64,000 bases of DNA from Dactylosporangium aurantiacum (GCF_000716715.1 NZ_JNYJ01000006.1:124001-188000); one strand, 5' to 3'. Numbered from the stretch's first letter, positions 33,844 through 42,537 are shown. Numbers and translations are program-made. Notes: a model not told the origin generated them from the letters alone.

Positions 33844-34299
33844 ATGAATCCCCGTATGAAGCATCCGGCCGCCCTGGTGCCGGGTGCGCTCGACGCGCTG
33901 TACGCCCTGGGCGTCGCGACCCGCAACTGCGGCCTGCCCCCGCGGCTGATCGGGCTCGTCCAGCTGCGCGCGAGCCAGATCAACGGCTGCGTCGTGACCA
34001 TGGACAGTCATCCGAAGCTGCTGCAGGCCGGCGGCGAGATGCAGGAGCGGCTCGACGCGGTGGCCGGCTGGCGCTCGACGGGGCTCTTCACCCCGGCCGA
34101 GCGGTCCGCGCTGGCGCTGACCGAGGCGGTCACCAGGCTCGCCGACACCGACGACCCGGTGCCCGACGAGATCTGGGCCGAGGCGACCCGCCACTACGAC
34201 CAGGTCAACCTCGCCGGCCTGCTGCTGGCCATCTCCACCATCACGCTGTGGAACCAGCTGAACGTGGCGACCCGGCAGGTCGCCGGCGTCTGGGACTGA
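33844..34299 (+). CDS. Carboxymuconolactone decarboxylase/AhpD-like protein
   Basis: 151 residues, ATG with GGAGG 10 bases upstream. AhpD-like helical domain: LVQLRASQINGCVVTMDSH (near 38-57). The family CxxC redox pair is reduced to one Cys (CVVT), so the peroxidase-reductase chemistry of AhpD is doubtful. ECF41 sigma factors frequently sit beside such genes and regulate them. Convergent with the ScyD-like gene. Confidence 0.8.
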   Translation: MNPRMKHPAALVPGALDALYALGVATRNCGLPPRLIGLVQLRASQINGCVVTMDSHPKLLQAGGEMQERLDAVAGWRSTGLFTPAERSALALTEAVTRLADTDDPVPDEIWAEATRHYDQVNLAGLLLAISTITLWNQLNVATRQVAGVWD

Positions 34300-34305
34300 A
34301 ACCGG

Positions 34306-34337
34306 CGGTGCCCCCGGCCGGCAGGCCGGGGGCACCG
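34306..34337. terminator. Bidirectional terminator
   Basis: CGGTGCCCCCGGCC pairs with GGCCGGGGGCACCG across a 4-base loop between the convergent AhpD-like and ScyD-like genes. Confidence 0.8.
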
Positions 34338-34351
34338 CGGTGGCGGGTCCG

Positions 34352-35473
34352 TCAGATCCGGAAGCGCCAGACCTGGCCGCTGCTGTCGACGCCGGGCAGA
34401 CCCAGGCCGGTCTCCGGCGCGGTGGAGTACGCCGCGACGTAGAGCGTGTCACCGCTGATCGCCAGGCCCGCCGGGAACGGCACGCTGAGGTCGGTGCGGG
34501 TCCCGTCGCGGCCGATCTTCGTGACCTTGCCGGCGAAGAGCTGGCTGGCGTAGAGGTTGCCGTGCCGGTCGATCGCGACGCCGGTGACGCCGGTCAGGTC
34601 CCCCCACGTCTGCAGGACCTGCCCGGTGCGGCCGTCGAGCTTGAAGACCCGGCCGCTGTTCGGGCTGAAGTTGCCCAGGGCGCTGACGTAGATCGCGCCG
34701 CCGCGGTCCACGGTCAGGCCGGTCGGCACCGGGTCGCAGCCGGTGGTGCCGTTGTCGTTGGGCTTGCCCGCGCACAGCCCGTCCTGGATGTTCGGCAGCA
34801 CCGCGAACGTGCTCAGCCGGCCGTCGCGCCACTGCAGCACGTCATTGGCGGCGGCGTCGGCGATGAGCATGCGGCCCGGCAGCTCCAGCAGCGCGTACGG
34901 GTTCGACTCCGGCAGCTGGCCGTCGGGGTCCCGGGCGTACTCGTAGGCGGCGATGTCGGCCACGATCCGCGGCTTGCCCAGCAGCCGCGACTGCAGCAGG
35001 GTGCCGTAGGTCGTCTTGTCGATCGAGTCCGGCACCGCGATGTGCGGCTCGTCGACGACCGCGACCTGGATGTCCAGCAGGTTGCCGGCCACGGCCTGCG
35101 AGCCGGTGGCCGAGGCGCCCTTGGGGTTGGCGCCCGACAGCAGGCCCGTCAGGACCCGGATCGGCGTGCCGTCCTGCTGCGCCCACGGGAACGGCACCCA
35201 GCTGACCGAGCCGGTGTAGCCGATGCAGGTCTCGTTGGTGGTCTCCCCGCCGGGCGAGGAGACGCACTGGGTGCCGCCGCGGCCGGCCTCGGCGACGAGC
35301 AGGCCGCCGACGTCGGTGACGGAGATCTGCCGCGGGTTGTTCAGTCCGTGCACCACGACCGTCGGGCCGGCCGGGGTGGTCTCGGCGGCGGCCGCGGGGC
35401 CGGCCGGCAGCAGTGCGGCGGTGAGGGCGGTGACGCCCAGGCCGGCGAGGGTGAGCTTGGTGCGTCGTTGCAT
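34352..35473 (-). CDS. Secreted ScyD/ScyE-family beta-propeller protein
   Basis: 373 residues. Signal peptide of about 30 residues (MQRRTKLTLAGLGVTALTA ... AAA) and then NHL/SMP30-like repeats (LNNPRQISVTD, GLTVDRGGAIYVSALG, GVAIDRHGNLYASQLF, GLAISGDTLYVAAYS). The family is extracytoplasmic and of unknown enzymology. Cys pairs at about 70/82 and 233/243 could form disulfides. It is unlikely to be part of the biosynthetic pathway. Confidence 0.85.
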   Translation of the reverse strand: MQRRTKLTLAGLGVTALTAALLPAGPAAAAETTPAGPTVVVHGLNNPRQISVTDVGGLLVAEAGRGGTQCVSSPGGETTNETCIGYTGSVSWVPFPWAQQDGTPIRVLTGLLSGANPKGASATGSQAVAGNLLDIQVAVVDEPHIAVPDSIDKTTYGTLLQSRLLGKPRIVADIAAYEYARDPDGQLPESNPYALLELPGRMLIADAAANDVLQWRDGRLSTFAVLPNIQDGLCAGKPNDNGTTGCDPVPTGLTVDRGGAIYVSALGNFSPNSGRVFKLDGRTGQVLQTWGDLTGVTGVAIDRHGNLYASQLFAGKVTKIGRDGTRTDLSVPFPAGLAISGDTLYVAAYSTAPETGLGLPGVDSSGQVWRFRI

Positions 35474-35561
35474 GTCGTCTCCAAAGGCGTGTCGGGACGG
35501 TCCCGGCGATGCCCGCCGGGACCGGATGTGCTCGAAGGGTGGGCCGGCGGGTGACGGCGGC

Positions 35562-35650
35562 GGTCGGTGCGGTGGTCCGGTGCGGTGGTCAGGTGCGGTG
35601 GTCAGGTGCGGTGGGTCGGTGCGGTGGGTCGGTGCGGTGGGTCGGGTGGC
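35562..35650. repeat. 12-13-bp GC-rich tandem repeat
   Basis: About six units of the type GGTCAGGTGCGGT/GGGTCGGTGCGGT, between the start of the ScyD-like gene and the stop of the FAD-VOC gene. Degenerate at the ends. Likely a minisatellite. Confidence 0.75.
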
Positions 35651-35653
35651 GGC

Positions 35654-37618
35654 TCAGCGCAGGGCGGGTTCGCGGGACAGGTTCAGCCGCCACGACACGC
35701 CGAAGCGGTCGGTCACCCAGGCGAAGCGGGCGCTGAAGCCGTACGTGCCGGGCGCCATGAGGACCTCGCCGCCCTCGGCCAGGGCGGTGAACATCCGGTC
35801 GATCTCCTGCTCGCTGTGGCACTGCACGTACATCGCCATGGCCGGGTTGAACGCGAGCGCCTCCCAGTTGGCGTGGTCGTTGCCGCGGGCGCCGGCCGGC
35901 GGCATGTTGATGCACATGACCTGCTGGCCGCCGAGGGAGAACAGCGCGTGCTGCAGGGTGCCCTCGACCCAGCCCGGCTCGCCCTCGCGGGCCCGGATCA
36001 CCTTGATCACGTGGGAGTCCTCGAACACCGACAGGTACAGGTTCATGGCCTCCTCGGCGTCGCGCCGGAACGCCAGGAAGGTGGTGATCTTCTGCGGCGG
36101 TACGGCAACGGCGGCCGGCTGCGCGGGCGCGGGCGCGGCGGGCACCTCGACGGCCTCGGCGGCCTCGGCGGCGGGCGCGCCGAACCAGCGGCCCAGCGCC
36201 GCCTGGACCGGCTGCGTGCTGCGCGAGGTCCACACCACGTGCCCGTCCGGGCGCAGCAGGACCGCGGCGGGCAGCTCGGCACCCGTGGCGCCCCAGCGGC
36301 CGGTGACGATGTCGACCCGGTCGCCCCAGCCGGCCGCGGCGGTCGCCGGCGACCCGTCGTCGCCGGTGACGACGAGGACGCCGCGGCCGCGGCGCAGCAG
36401 CTCGAACACCCGGGTCGGCCGGCCGTCGGCGGTGACCAGGGGGTTGTCGGCCAGGCGCAGGCCGGCCAGGGGATCGTCGTCACCGACCTCGTAGCGCACG
36501 TCCAGGCCGGAGACCATGCCGGCGAGCAGCCGCGCCGGCTCGGGCAGCGCGACGACCTCGCCGAGCACCTGGCGCAGCGGGTCCATCTCGGTGGCGGCCA
36601 GGTAGAGCAGGCCCTGGGCGCGGGTGTTGCGCAGCAGCCGCTGCCCGACCGGGTGCCGCTCGGTGTGGTAGGTGTCCAGCAGCTCCGGCGGCGCCCAGCC
36701 GGCGACCGTGGCGGCCAGCTTCCAGCCCAGGTTCACCGCGTCCTGGACGCCGACGCTGAGGCCCTGGGCGCCGGCGGGCAGGTGGATGTGCGCGCTGTCG
36801 CCGACGAGCAGCACCCGGCCCTTGCGGTACTGCTCCGCCTGGCGGGCCGAGTCGGTGAAGGAGCTGATCCAGCGGGCCCGGCCGTGGTGGATCGACTCGC
36901 CGGTCAGCTTCAGCCAGGTGTCGGCGAGCTCCTCGAACGTCGGGGTGGGGCCGTCCGGCGGCGGCGCGATGTCCTCGTGGATGGTGATGCGGTCGACGCC
37001 GTCGTCGAGCCGGGCGGCCATGACCATGCCGTTGGTGACCCGCTCGCCGATGTACCGGGGGCGCACGTCGGCGCCGATGATGTCGGCCAGGTACATGCCC
37101 CGGGTCGGCGCGGTGCCGGGGAAGTCGATGCCGGCGAGGCGCCGGATGAGGCTCCTGCCGCCGTCGCAGCCGACCAGGTACAGGCTGCGGTGCTGGAACC
37201 GGCCGAGCGGGCCGTCGACGGTCACCGTGACGCCCTCGTCGTCCTCGGTGTAGCCCAGGACCGTGTAGCCCCGGCGGATGCGGGCACCGAGCTCGTTCGC
37301 CCGCTCCTCCAGGCCGCGCTCGACGCGGTACTGCGGCACCGCACGCACGCCGAAGTGGTTCTCGGTGAGCTTGGTGAAGTCGATGCGGACGCCACCGAAG
37401 TGGCCCTGCTCGCCCGGCTCGATCTTGCCGAAGCGGGTCAGCACGCCCCGCGCGTCGAAGACCTCGGCGGCGCGGGCGGTGAAGCCGATGCCGCGCGACT
37501 CGATGGCCGGCGCGGGCCGCTGCTCGAAGATGACCACGTCGATGCCGTGCAGCCGCAGCTCCGCGCCGAGCATGAGTCCGACCGGGCCGGCGCCCGCGAT
37601 GACAATGGCACTGTCCAT
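35654..37618 (-). CDS. FAD monooxygenase fused to a C-terminal VOC/PhnB domain
   Basis: 654 residues, ATG 37618 with AGGAG upstream. Residues 1-490 are a class A (PHBH-type) aromatic hydroxylase: [17 protein letters not shown] at 7-23, VGCDGGRSLIRRLAGIDFPG with the DG motif, and GRVLLVGDSAHIHLPAGAQGL with the GD motif. An Ala/Pro linker (about 490-508) leads to a PhnB-like VOC domain (about 510-654; FLAFRRDAEEAMNLYLSVFED ... FAWVTDRFGVSWRLNLSREP). Such hydroxylases oxygenate angucycline intermediates. The VOC fusion is unusual and could act on the oxygenated product. It follows the ferredoxin gene. Confidence 0.85.
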   Translation of the reverse strand: MDSAIVIAGAGPVGLMLGAELRLHGIDVVIFEQRPAPAIESRGIGFTARAAEVFDARGVLTRFGKIEPGEQGHFGGVRIDFTKLTENHFGVRAVPQYRVERGLEERANELGARIRRGYTVLGYTEDDEGVTVTVDGPLGRFQHRSLYLVGCDGGRSLIRRLAGIDFPGTAPTRGMYLADIIGADVRPRYIGERVTNGMVMAARLDDGVDRITIHEDIAPPPDGPTPTFEELADTWLKLTGESIHHGRARWISSFTDSARQAEQYRKGRVLLVGDSAHIHLPAGAQGLSVGVQDAVNLGWKLAATVAGWAPPELLDTYHTERHPVGQRLLRNTRAQGLLYLAATEMDPLRQVLGEVVALPEPARLLAGMVSGLDVRYEVGDDDPLAGLRLADNPLVTADGRPTRVFELLRRGRGVLVVTGDDGSPATAAAGWGDRVDIVTGRWGATGAELPAAVLLRPDGHVVWTSRSTQPVQAALGRWFGAPAAEAAEAVEVPAAPAPAQPAAVAVPPQKITTFLAFRRDAEEAMNLYLSVFEDSHVIKVIRAREGEPGWVEGTLQHALFSLGGQQVMCINMPPAGARGNDHANWEALAFNPAMAMYVQCHSEQEIDRMFTALAEGGEVLMAPGTYGFSARFAWVTDRFGVSWRLNLSREPALR

Positions 37619-37637
37619 TGTGTACTCCTGTCGTTGG

Positions 37638-38000
37638 TCAGGGAACTCGGGGGGTCGGCGCGGGCGCGGCGCCGGCGCGGTCGGTCAGCTCGACCAGCGA
37701 CCACACGTCGTCGGTGGACGGCCGCCAGTCCTCGTCGACGTAGATGCAGTCGACCGGGCAGACCACGACGCACGCCGGGCATCCCGAGCACAGCTCCGGG
37801 ACGATGACGACGTCGAGGCCGCGGTCGAAGATGGCACCGAACTCCGGTGGGCAGTGCCGCAGGCAGGTGTCGCAGGTGATGCACTCGGTCGTCTCGATCC
37901 GGCGGGGCGGTTTCCGCCAGGAGGCGAGGCGTGACTGCTGGGCGATGCGCTCGGATCTCGGCGCCTGGTTCCTGGGTGGGATCTCGCTCGGCCAGGGCAT
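37638..38000 (-). CDS. Bacterial-type 2x[4Fe-4S] ferredoxin
   Basis: 120 residues from ATG 38000 (GGAG 7 bases upstream; ATG 38018 also in frame). Two complete cluster motifs, CITCDTCLRHC and CSGCPACVVVC, each C-x2-C-x2-C-x3-C. The order and the following DEDW tail resemble ferredoxins of actinomycete secondary clusters. It probably supplies electrons to an oxygenase or reductase of the cluster; I see no dedicated ferredoxin reductase in the window. Located 19 bp upstream of the FAD-VOC gene and probably co-transcribed. Confidence 0.85.
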   Translation of the reverse strand: MPWPSEIPPRNQAPRSERIAQQSRLASWRKPPRRIETTECITCDTCLRHCPPEFGAIFDRGLDVVIVPELCSGCPACVVVCPVDCIYVDEDWRPSTDDVWSLVELTDRAGAAPAPTPRVP

Positions 38001-38130
38001 GTTCACTCCCGCTCTCACAGCCGGGCCGGCTGTGGCGTCGTGGTGGCGCCGATGAGTCTGGCAGCGTCCCGAGCATGCGGGAAAGCGTTCAAAGAGCGGC
38101 CGTCGAACGCTCAGAAGTCCATTGTGGACA

Positions 38131-38172
38131 CAAAAAAGTCGGCCGCCGTCACGGTTTTGGCCGGACGGCGGC
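38131..38172 (-). terminator. Intrinsic terminator for the response regulator gene
   Basis: Read on the minus strand: GCCGCCGTC, a 13-base loop, GACGGCGGC, then CGAC and six Ts. A clean Rho-independent terminator about 170 bp after the regulator stop. Confidence 0.75.
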
Positions 38173-38342
38173 GCGAGAGGTGAGAGGGGCCGTGCCGGGC
38201 GGCGGGACAGCCTCGACGCCGGGAGCTGCCACGCGTCGGGGCGTGGCGGGCCGCGGCGGAGGGGTGCCGTCGCCAGGACGGGATCCGCTTCGACTGCAGC
38301 GGTGCGTGCGTGGATCTGGTGCCGGACGGGACCGTGCCCGGG

Positions 38343-38948
38343 TCAGGGAATCCAGCCCTGTGAGTGGGCGATACGAGCCGCGTCCACCCGGTTGCGGGCG
38401 TTGAGCTTGATGACGATGGTGGTGAGGTAGTTGCGCACGGTGCCGACGGACAGGCGCAGCTTCTCGGCGATCTCGTCGGCGCCGGCGCCGTCCGCGATCT
38501 GGCGCAGCACCTGGGTCTCTCGTGCCGAAAGCGGGTTCTCGCCCACCTCGTAGGCGGAGATGGCCAGATGGGGGTCCATGACCCGCACGCCGGCGGCCAC
38601 TTCACGGATGGCCTCGGCGAGTCGGGTCGACGGTGCGGCCTTGAGTAGGAAACCCGACACCGCCACCGTGAGCGCTCTCCGCACGGTGGCCGGACGGTCG
38701 TCGGTGGTGAGGATGAGGGTTTTGCACGAGGGCAGTTCCTGGCGCAGCCGCGCCGCGGCCGTTAGGCCGTCCAGGCCGGGCAGGTCGATGTCAATGATGG
38801 CGACGTCGGGCCGGCAGATCCTGGCTCTCGGAAGAATGTAATCACCGCGGTCGACTTCGGCGACCACGCACAGATCGGATTCTTGTTCGATCAACGCCAC
38901 GAATGCTCCGCGTACCATGTGGAGATCCCCGGCGACGAGGACCCTCAC
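38343..38948 (-). CDS. NarL/LuxR-type response regulator
   Basis: About 201 residues from GTG 38948; GTG 38957 is an alternative and the open frame runs back to 39173 without a recognisable domain. Receiver domain (1-120) with the phosphoacceptor Asp in AIIDIDLPGLDG, the GYD/Lys region VSGFLLKAAPST and a LuxR HTH at about 140-200 (LSARETQVLRQIADGAGADEIAEKL). No sensor kinase is beside it. It is probably an orphan regulator of the tailoring genes, in a family common in angucycline clusters. Confidence 0.88.
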   Translation of the reverse strand: MRVLVAGDLHMVRGAFVALIEQESDLCVVAEVDRGDYILPRARICRPDVAIIDIDLPGLDGLTAAARLRQELPSCKTLILTTDDRPATVRRALTVAVSGFLLKAAPSTRLAEAIREVAAGVRVMDPHLAISAYEVGENPLSARETQVLRQIADGAGADEIAEKLRLSVGTVRNYLTTIVIKLNARNRVDAARIAHSQGWIP

Positions 38949-38957
38949 GATGTCCAC

Positions 38958-39368
38958 GGGACGATCCAGGGGGTCGCGGTCCGGTCGTCGAGCGCCGGCC
39001 GTAACCGGCTGGGAGACACCGTACGCGGCCGCGCGACTGGCGCGGTCCCCGGTCGATGGAAGCCCCCACGCGATCGACGGCGATACGTACCCAATCCCTC
39101 CATCATTGACCCCTCCATTGAAGATTGGCAATGAATCCGCCCATGTAGGGCGTCTTATCTGGTTTCGCGGCAACCGCTTCGCGGGGCCCGTGCCATGAGG
39201 AAAGTACCGACCGGTTCGGGACGTCGAACGTGACGAATACTAGTTGATGCCTGTCACTATGGCGAGCACCTGCAATGTGTCCGGCCGGGTAATTGAGTAG
39301 TCCGCCGGCCGCCGCGGGACCGCCCGAATCCGTCCGGACCCGGACCGGTCACGTGCAATTCACGTCGG
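38958..39368. other. Intergenic region upstream of the response regulator
   Basis: About 410 bp between the divergently placed 5-prime end of the response regulator and the 3-prime end of the glutaminase. A weak palindrome GTTCG-N6-CGAAC at 39214 resembles the StrR arms but not their spacing. No gene with a ribosome binding site is visible. Confidence 0.45.
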
Positions 39369-40130
39369 TCAAAAACGCCCATTAAGCCTGCATACATCGA
39401 CAAATGCACTGAACAGCTCTTTACTGGCACCGCCGCGCTCCGCGTGCCACTGCACGCCCACGGCGAAGTCCTGGCCGGCCACCTCGATGGCCTCGATGAC
39501 ACCGTCCGCGGCCCACGCCGACGGCTCGATGCCGAAGCCGACCTTGTCGATGCCCTGGTGGTGGTGGCACGGCACAGTGAGCTCGTCGACGCCGAGCAGC
39601 TGGCCGAGCCGGCTGGACGGGTCCAGGACGATCGGCTCGTCGCCGTAGCCGTTGCCGGCCGGCAGGTGCCGGTCGTGCCCGACCAGCTCGGGCAGGTGCT
39701 GGTGCAGGGTGCCGCCGCGCAGCACGTTGAGCAGCTGGGCGCCCCGGCAGATGCCCAGCACCGGCGTGCCGGCGTTCAGCGCGGCCTCCAGCAGCGCCAG
39801 CTCCGCCAGGTCCCGGTCGGGGTTGATGCCGCGGGAGCTGGGGTGCCGGTCGGCCGCGTAGAGCGCCGGGTCGACGTCCGGGCCGGGCAGCAGGAGCAGC
39901 CCGTCGAGGCGCCGTACCACCGACTCGATCCCCGGCAGCGGCGGCAGCAGGACCGGCCGCCCGCCGGCCGCGGCCACGCCGTCGACGAACTGGCTGGCGG
40001 CGAACGTGGCGGTGATGTCGAAGACCGCGACGTGGATCGGCCCGCTGTGCGCGCTGATGCCGATCACCGGGGCGGACCCGGCGGTGCGCGCCGGTGCCGG
40101 GCCGGTGCCCGGCTGGTTCAGGACAACCAT
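39369..40130 (-). CDS. Class I glutamine amidotransferase, PuuD/peptidase C26-like
   Basis: 253 residues. Nucleophile Cys128 in PVLGICRGAQ, and His229/Glu231 in GVQWHAE complete the triad; the HHHQG segment near 190 is typical of PuuD gamma-glutamyl-GABA hydrolases. These enzymes remove glutamate from gamma-glutamyl amides. Beside genes for gamma-glutamyl-hydrazine formation, the natural inference is removal of the glutamyl carrier after the N-N unit has been attached. Proof is lacking. ABM-type oxygenase gene lies upstream, separated by a hairpin. Confidence 0.8.
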   Translation of the reverse strand: MVVLNQPGTGPAPARTAGSAPVIGISAHSGPIHVAVFDITATFAASQFVDGVAAAGGRPVLLPPLPGIESVVRRLDGLLLLPGPDVDPALYAADRHPSSRGINPDRDLAELALLEAALNAGTPVLGICRGAQLLNVLRGGTLHQHLPELVGHDRHLPAGNGYGDEPIVLDPSSRLGQLLGVDELTVPCHHHQGIDKVGFGIEPSAWAADGVIEAIEVAGQDFAVGVQWHAERGGASKELFSAFVDVCRLNGRF

Positions 40131-40185
40131 GGGGAATCCTCTCGGAGGCGACCGCCCGGCGGTGCCGGTCGGGGGAGGGCAGGGT

Positions 40186-40237
40186 CCCGCCCCGCCACCG
40201 CGCCCGGCCGGGTGGCCGGACGGGATGGCGGGGCGGG
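40186..40237. terminator. Hairpin between the ring-opening oxygenase and the glutaminase genes
   Basis: CCCGCCCCGCCA pairs with TGGCGGGGCGGG around a 28-base loop that itself has GC-rich pairing. It lies between two minus-strand genes and may be a partial terminator. Confidence 0.5.
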
Positions 40238-40262
40238 TGCGGTGCGCCGGACGCGATCCGGC

Positions 40263-40958
40263 TCAGGCGGCGGCGGACCGGGTGTGGATGACCCGGTAGC
40301 CGTTCCAGTCGCTCGCCGTGACCAGCTTCGCCAGGGTGGCGTGGCTGTCGCGGCGGCGCGGGGACTGGTGCTCGGGGTCGGTCCCGCGGAACGTCAGGTA
40401 CGCCGCGCGGCTGGCCCACTGCGAGTAGCTCAGCACGAACGAGCCGTCCATACCCTGCGCCCGGTCGCCCTGCAGCGCCGTCTGCGAGCGGAAGCCGGGC
40501 GTCTCGACGAGCCAGTCCTGCGCCTCGGCGAGGACCGCGACGACCTCGTCGCGGTGCTCGGGGGCGACCCGCATGACCTCGATGACCGTGTAGTCGTCGC
40601 GGTCGGGCGAGATCTCCGTGACGGCACCCTGCTCCGGGTGGCGCAGGGTGAAGGCGACCTCGGTCTGCAGCAGCCGGATCGCGGTGGTCATCTCACCGAA
40701 CAGCGGCAGGGTGCGGTGCTTGAACTCGTCGCCGGCGTACCGGGCGGCGAGGTCGACACCGCTGCGCCACTGGATGAAGTTCGCCGTGCCGGGCTTCTCG
40801 ATACCGGCGTGCACGGTGCTGGAGATCCACCCCGGGAACGCGGCGGTGTCGACGATCTCGCGCATCGCGCCGATGAGGCGCTCCTGCTTCTCCTCGGTGT
40901 CGGTGCTGAACAGGTTGACGACGGTGAGGTAGCCGTTGTCGGGGTCGATCACGGGCAT
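40263..40958 (-). CDS. JadG/GilOII/AlpJ-type ABM monooxygenase (B-ring opening)
   Basis: 231 residues containing two ABM (antibiotic biosynthesis monooxygenase) ferredoxin-like folds: LTVVNLFSTDTEEKQERLIGAM (about 10-32) and TVIEVMRVAPEHRDEVVAVLAEAQDWL (about 133-160). GFRSQTALQGDRA and QGMDGSFVLSYSQW are the family strand motifs. Relatives use reduced flavin to cleave the B ring of dehydrorabelomycin-type angucyclines in jadomycin, gilvocarcin and kinamycin pathways. Its presence is a strong hint that the product is a rearranged angucycline. Confidence 0.85.
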   Translation of the reverse strand: MPVIDPDNGYLTVVNLFSTDTEEKQERLIGAMREIVDTAAFPGWISSTVHAGIEKPGTANFIQWRSGVDLAARYAGDEFKHRTLPLFGEMTTAIRLLQTEVAFTLRHPEQGAVTEISPDRDDYTVIEVMRVAPEHRDEVVAVLAEAQDWLVETPGFRSQTALQGDRAQGMDGSFVLSYSQWASRAAYLTFRGTDPEHQSPRRRDSHATLAKLVTASDWNGYRVIHTRSAAA

Positions 40959-40992
40959 GACAGCTCCTGTCTCGCTACGGGTGACGGATGGT

Positions 40993-42537
40993 TCAGGCAG
41001 TGGTGAGGGCGGAGGCGAGGGCGGCGGTGAGGGCGAGCGTCCGGGCGGCGCCGAACCAGCGGCCCAGGCCGGCCTTGAGCGACTCGGCGCCGGCGTTGTG
41101 CGCGCCGACCCAGCAGACGTAGCCGTCGGGGCGCACCAGGACGGCCGGCAGGCCGGCCAGGCCGCCGTCGGCGTCGGGGTCGGCCGCGGCGGTGACCACG
41201 TCGACCCGGTCGGCCCAGCCCGCGGCGGCGTCGCGCAGCCACACGCTGTCGGCGAGGTCGAGCAGGACCGCGCGGCCGCCGTGCAGGTGCTCGTACGTCG
41301 TGCTCGAGGTCCCCGCCCGGTCGTGCAGCGGCACGTTCGGCAGCCGGCGGCCCAGCAGCGGGTGCTCGCCGGTGCCGACGTCGTGGCGGATGTCCAGGCC
41401 GGTGACCATGCCGGCGAGCGCGCGCTGCGCCTGCTCGCTGGTCATCAGCTCGGCGAACACCTCCCGCAGCGGGTCCATCTGCGGTCCGGACAGGTAGAGG
41501 GTGCGCTGCGCCAGGGTGTTGGCGATGACCCGCGCCGCGACGGGCCGCCGCTCGGTCTCGTACGTGTCGAGCAGGTCCGCCGGCGCGTGGCCGTGCACCG
41601 CGGCGGCCAGCTTCCAGCCGAGGTTCACCGCGTCCTGGATGCCCGCGCTCATGCCCTGCCCGCCGATCGGCAGGTGGATGTGCGCCGCGTCGCCGGCCAG
41701 GAACACCCGGCCCTTGCGGTACTGCGCGGCGAGCCGGCTCGCGTCGGTGAACCAGCTGACCCACGCCGGCCGGCCGCCGTGGATGTCCTCGCCGGTGAGG
41801 CGCTGCCAGGCGTCGGCGACGTCGGTGAAGGTCGGCGCCTCGGCGCTGTGGCGCAGGCCCGCGCTGTGCTCGTACACCACGACCCGCTGCAGCTGCGGGC
41901 CCAGCGGCAGCACCATCACCATGCCGCCGGGGACCCGCTCGCCGGAGAAGCGGGGACGCAGCCCGAGGCCGGCGACGTCGGCGAGCCACATCTCCAGGGT
42001 CGCCTCGTTGCCGGGGAAGTCGATGCCGGTCAGGCGCCGCACCGTGCTGCGGGCGCCGTCGCAGCCCACGACGTACCGGGCGCGGAACTGCACCGGCCGC
42101 TCCGGGGTGTCGGCGGTGACGGTCACGCCGTCCTCGTCCTGCTCGACGGCGACCACGGTGTGCTGGCGGCGCAGGTCCGCGCCCAGGCCGGTGGCGTGCC
42201 CGGCGAGGATGGTCTCGGTGCGCGACTGCGGGATGCCGCGGGCGCCGTACGAGCCGCCGGGCAGGACCCGGAAGTCCAGCGGCAGCCCGCCGAAGTGACC
42301 GACCGGGATCGTGTCCACCCCGCCGAAGCGGGGCAGCAGGCCGCGCTGGTCGAACTCCTCGATGGTCCGGGCGGAGAAGCCCAGTGCGCGCGACTGGCGG
42401 GTCGGCTCCGCGTGCTGTTCCAGGACGGTCACCGCGACGTTCGCCAGCCGCAGCTCCGCGGCCAGCATGAGACCGCTCGGCCCGCCGCCGACAATGACGA
42501 CCTCCGATTCCGTTGCTTTCATCCCCTGCTCTCCCAT
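40993..42537 (-). CDS. FAD-dependent aromatic monooxygenase (PHBH type)
   Basis: 514 residues. [22 protein letters not shown] (about 13-34), CDGARSTVRRLTGIDFPG (about 167-184), GRVFLAGDAAHIHLPIGGQGM (about 287-307) are the GxGxxG, DG and GD motifs. The C-terminal thioredoxin-like domain is complete. It hydroxylates or oxidises the polyketide. It starts 107 bp from the divergent SnoaL-like gene, so a shared promoter region is likely. Position in the pathway, for example C-12 hydroxylation or 5-hydroxylation, cannot be decided from sequence. Confidence 0.9.
   Translation of the reverse strand: MGEQGMKATESEVVIVGGGPSGLMLAAELRLANVAVTVLEQHAEPTRQSRALGFSARTIEEFDQRGLLPRFGGVDTIPVGHFGGLPLDFRVLPGGSYGARGIPQSRTETILAGHATGLGADLRRQHTVVAVEQDEDGVTVTADTPERPVQFRARYVVGCDGARSTVRRLTGIDFPGNEATLEMWLADVAGLGLRPRFSGERVPGGMVMVLPLGPQLQRVVVYEHSAGLRHSAEAPTFTDVADAWQRLTGEDIHGGRPAWVSWFTDASRLAAQYRKGRVFLAGDAAHIHLPIGGQGMSAGIQDAVNLGWKLAAAVHGHAPADLLDTYETERRPVAARVIANTLAQRTLYLSGPQMDPLREVFAELMTSEQAQRALAGMVTGLDIRHDVGTGEHPLLGRRLPNVPLHDRAGTSSTTYEHLHGGRAVLLDLADSVWLRDAAAGWADRVDVVTAAADPDADGGLAGLPAVLVRPDGYVCWVGAHNAGAESLKAGLGRWFGAARTLALTAALASALTTA

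Noticed and set aside
39214..39230. GTTCG-N6-CGAAC palindrome upstream of the response regulator
   Set aside because: Arms resemble StrR sites but the spacing is wrong and there is no gene start at a useful distance.
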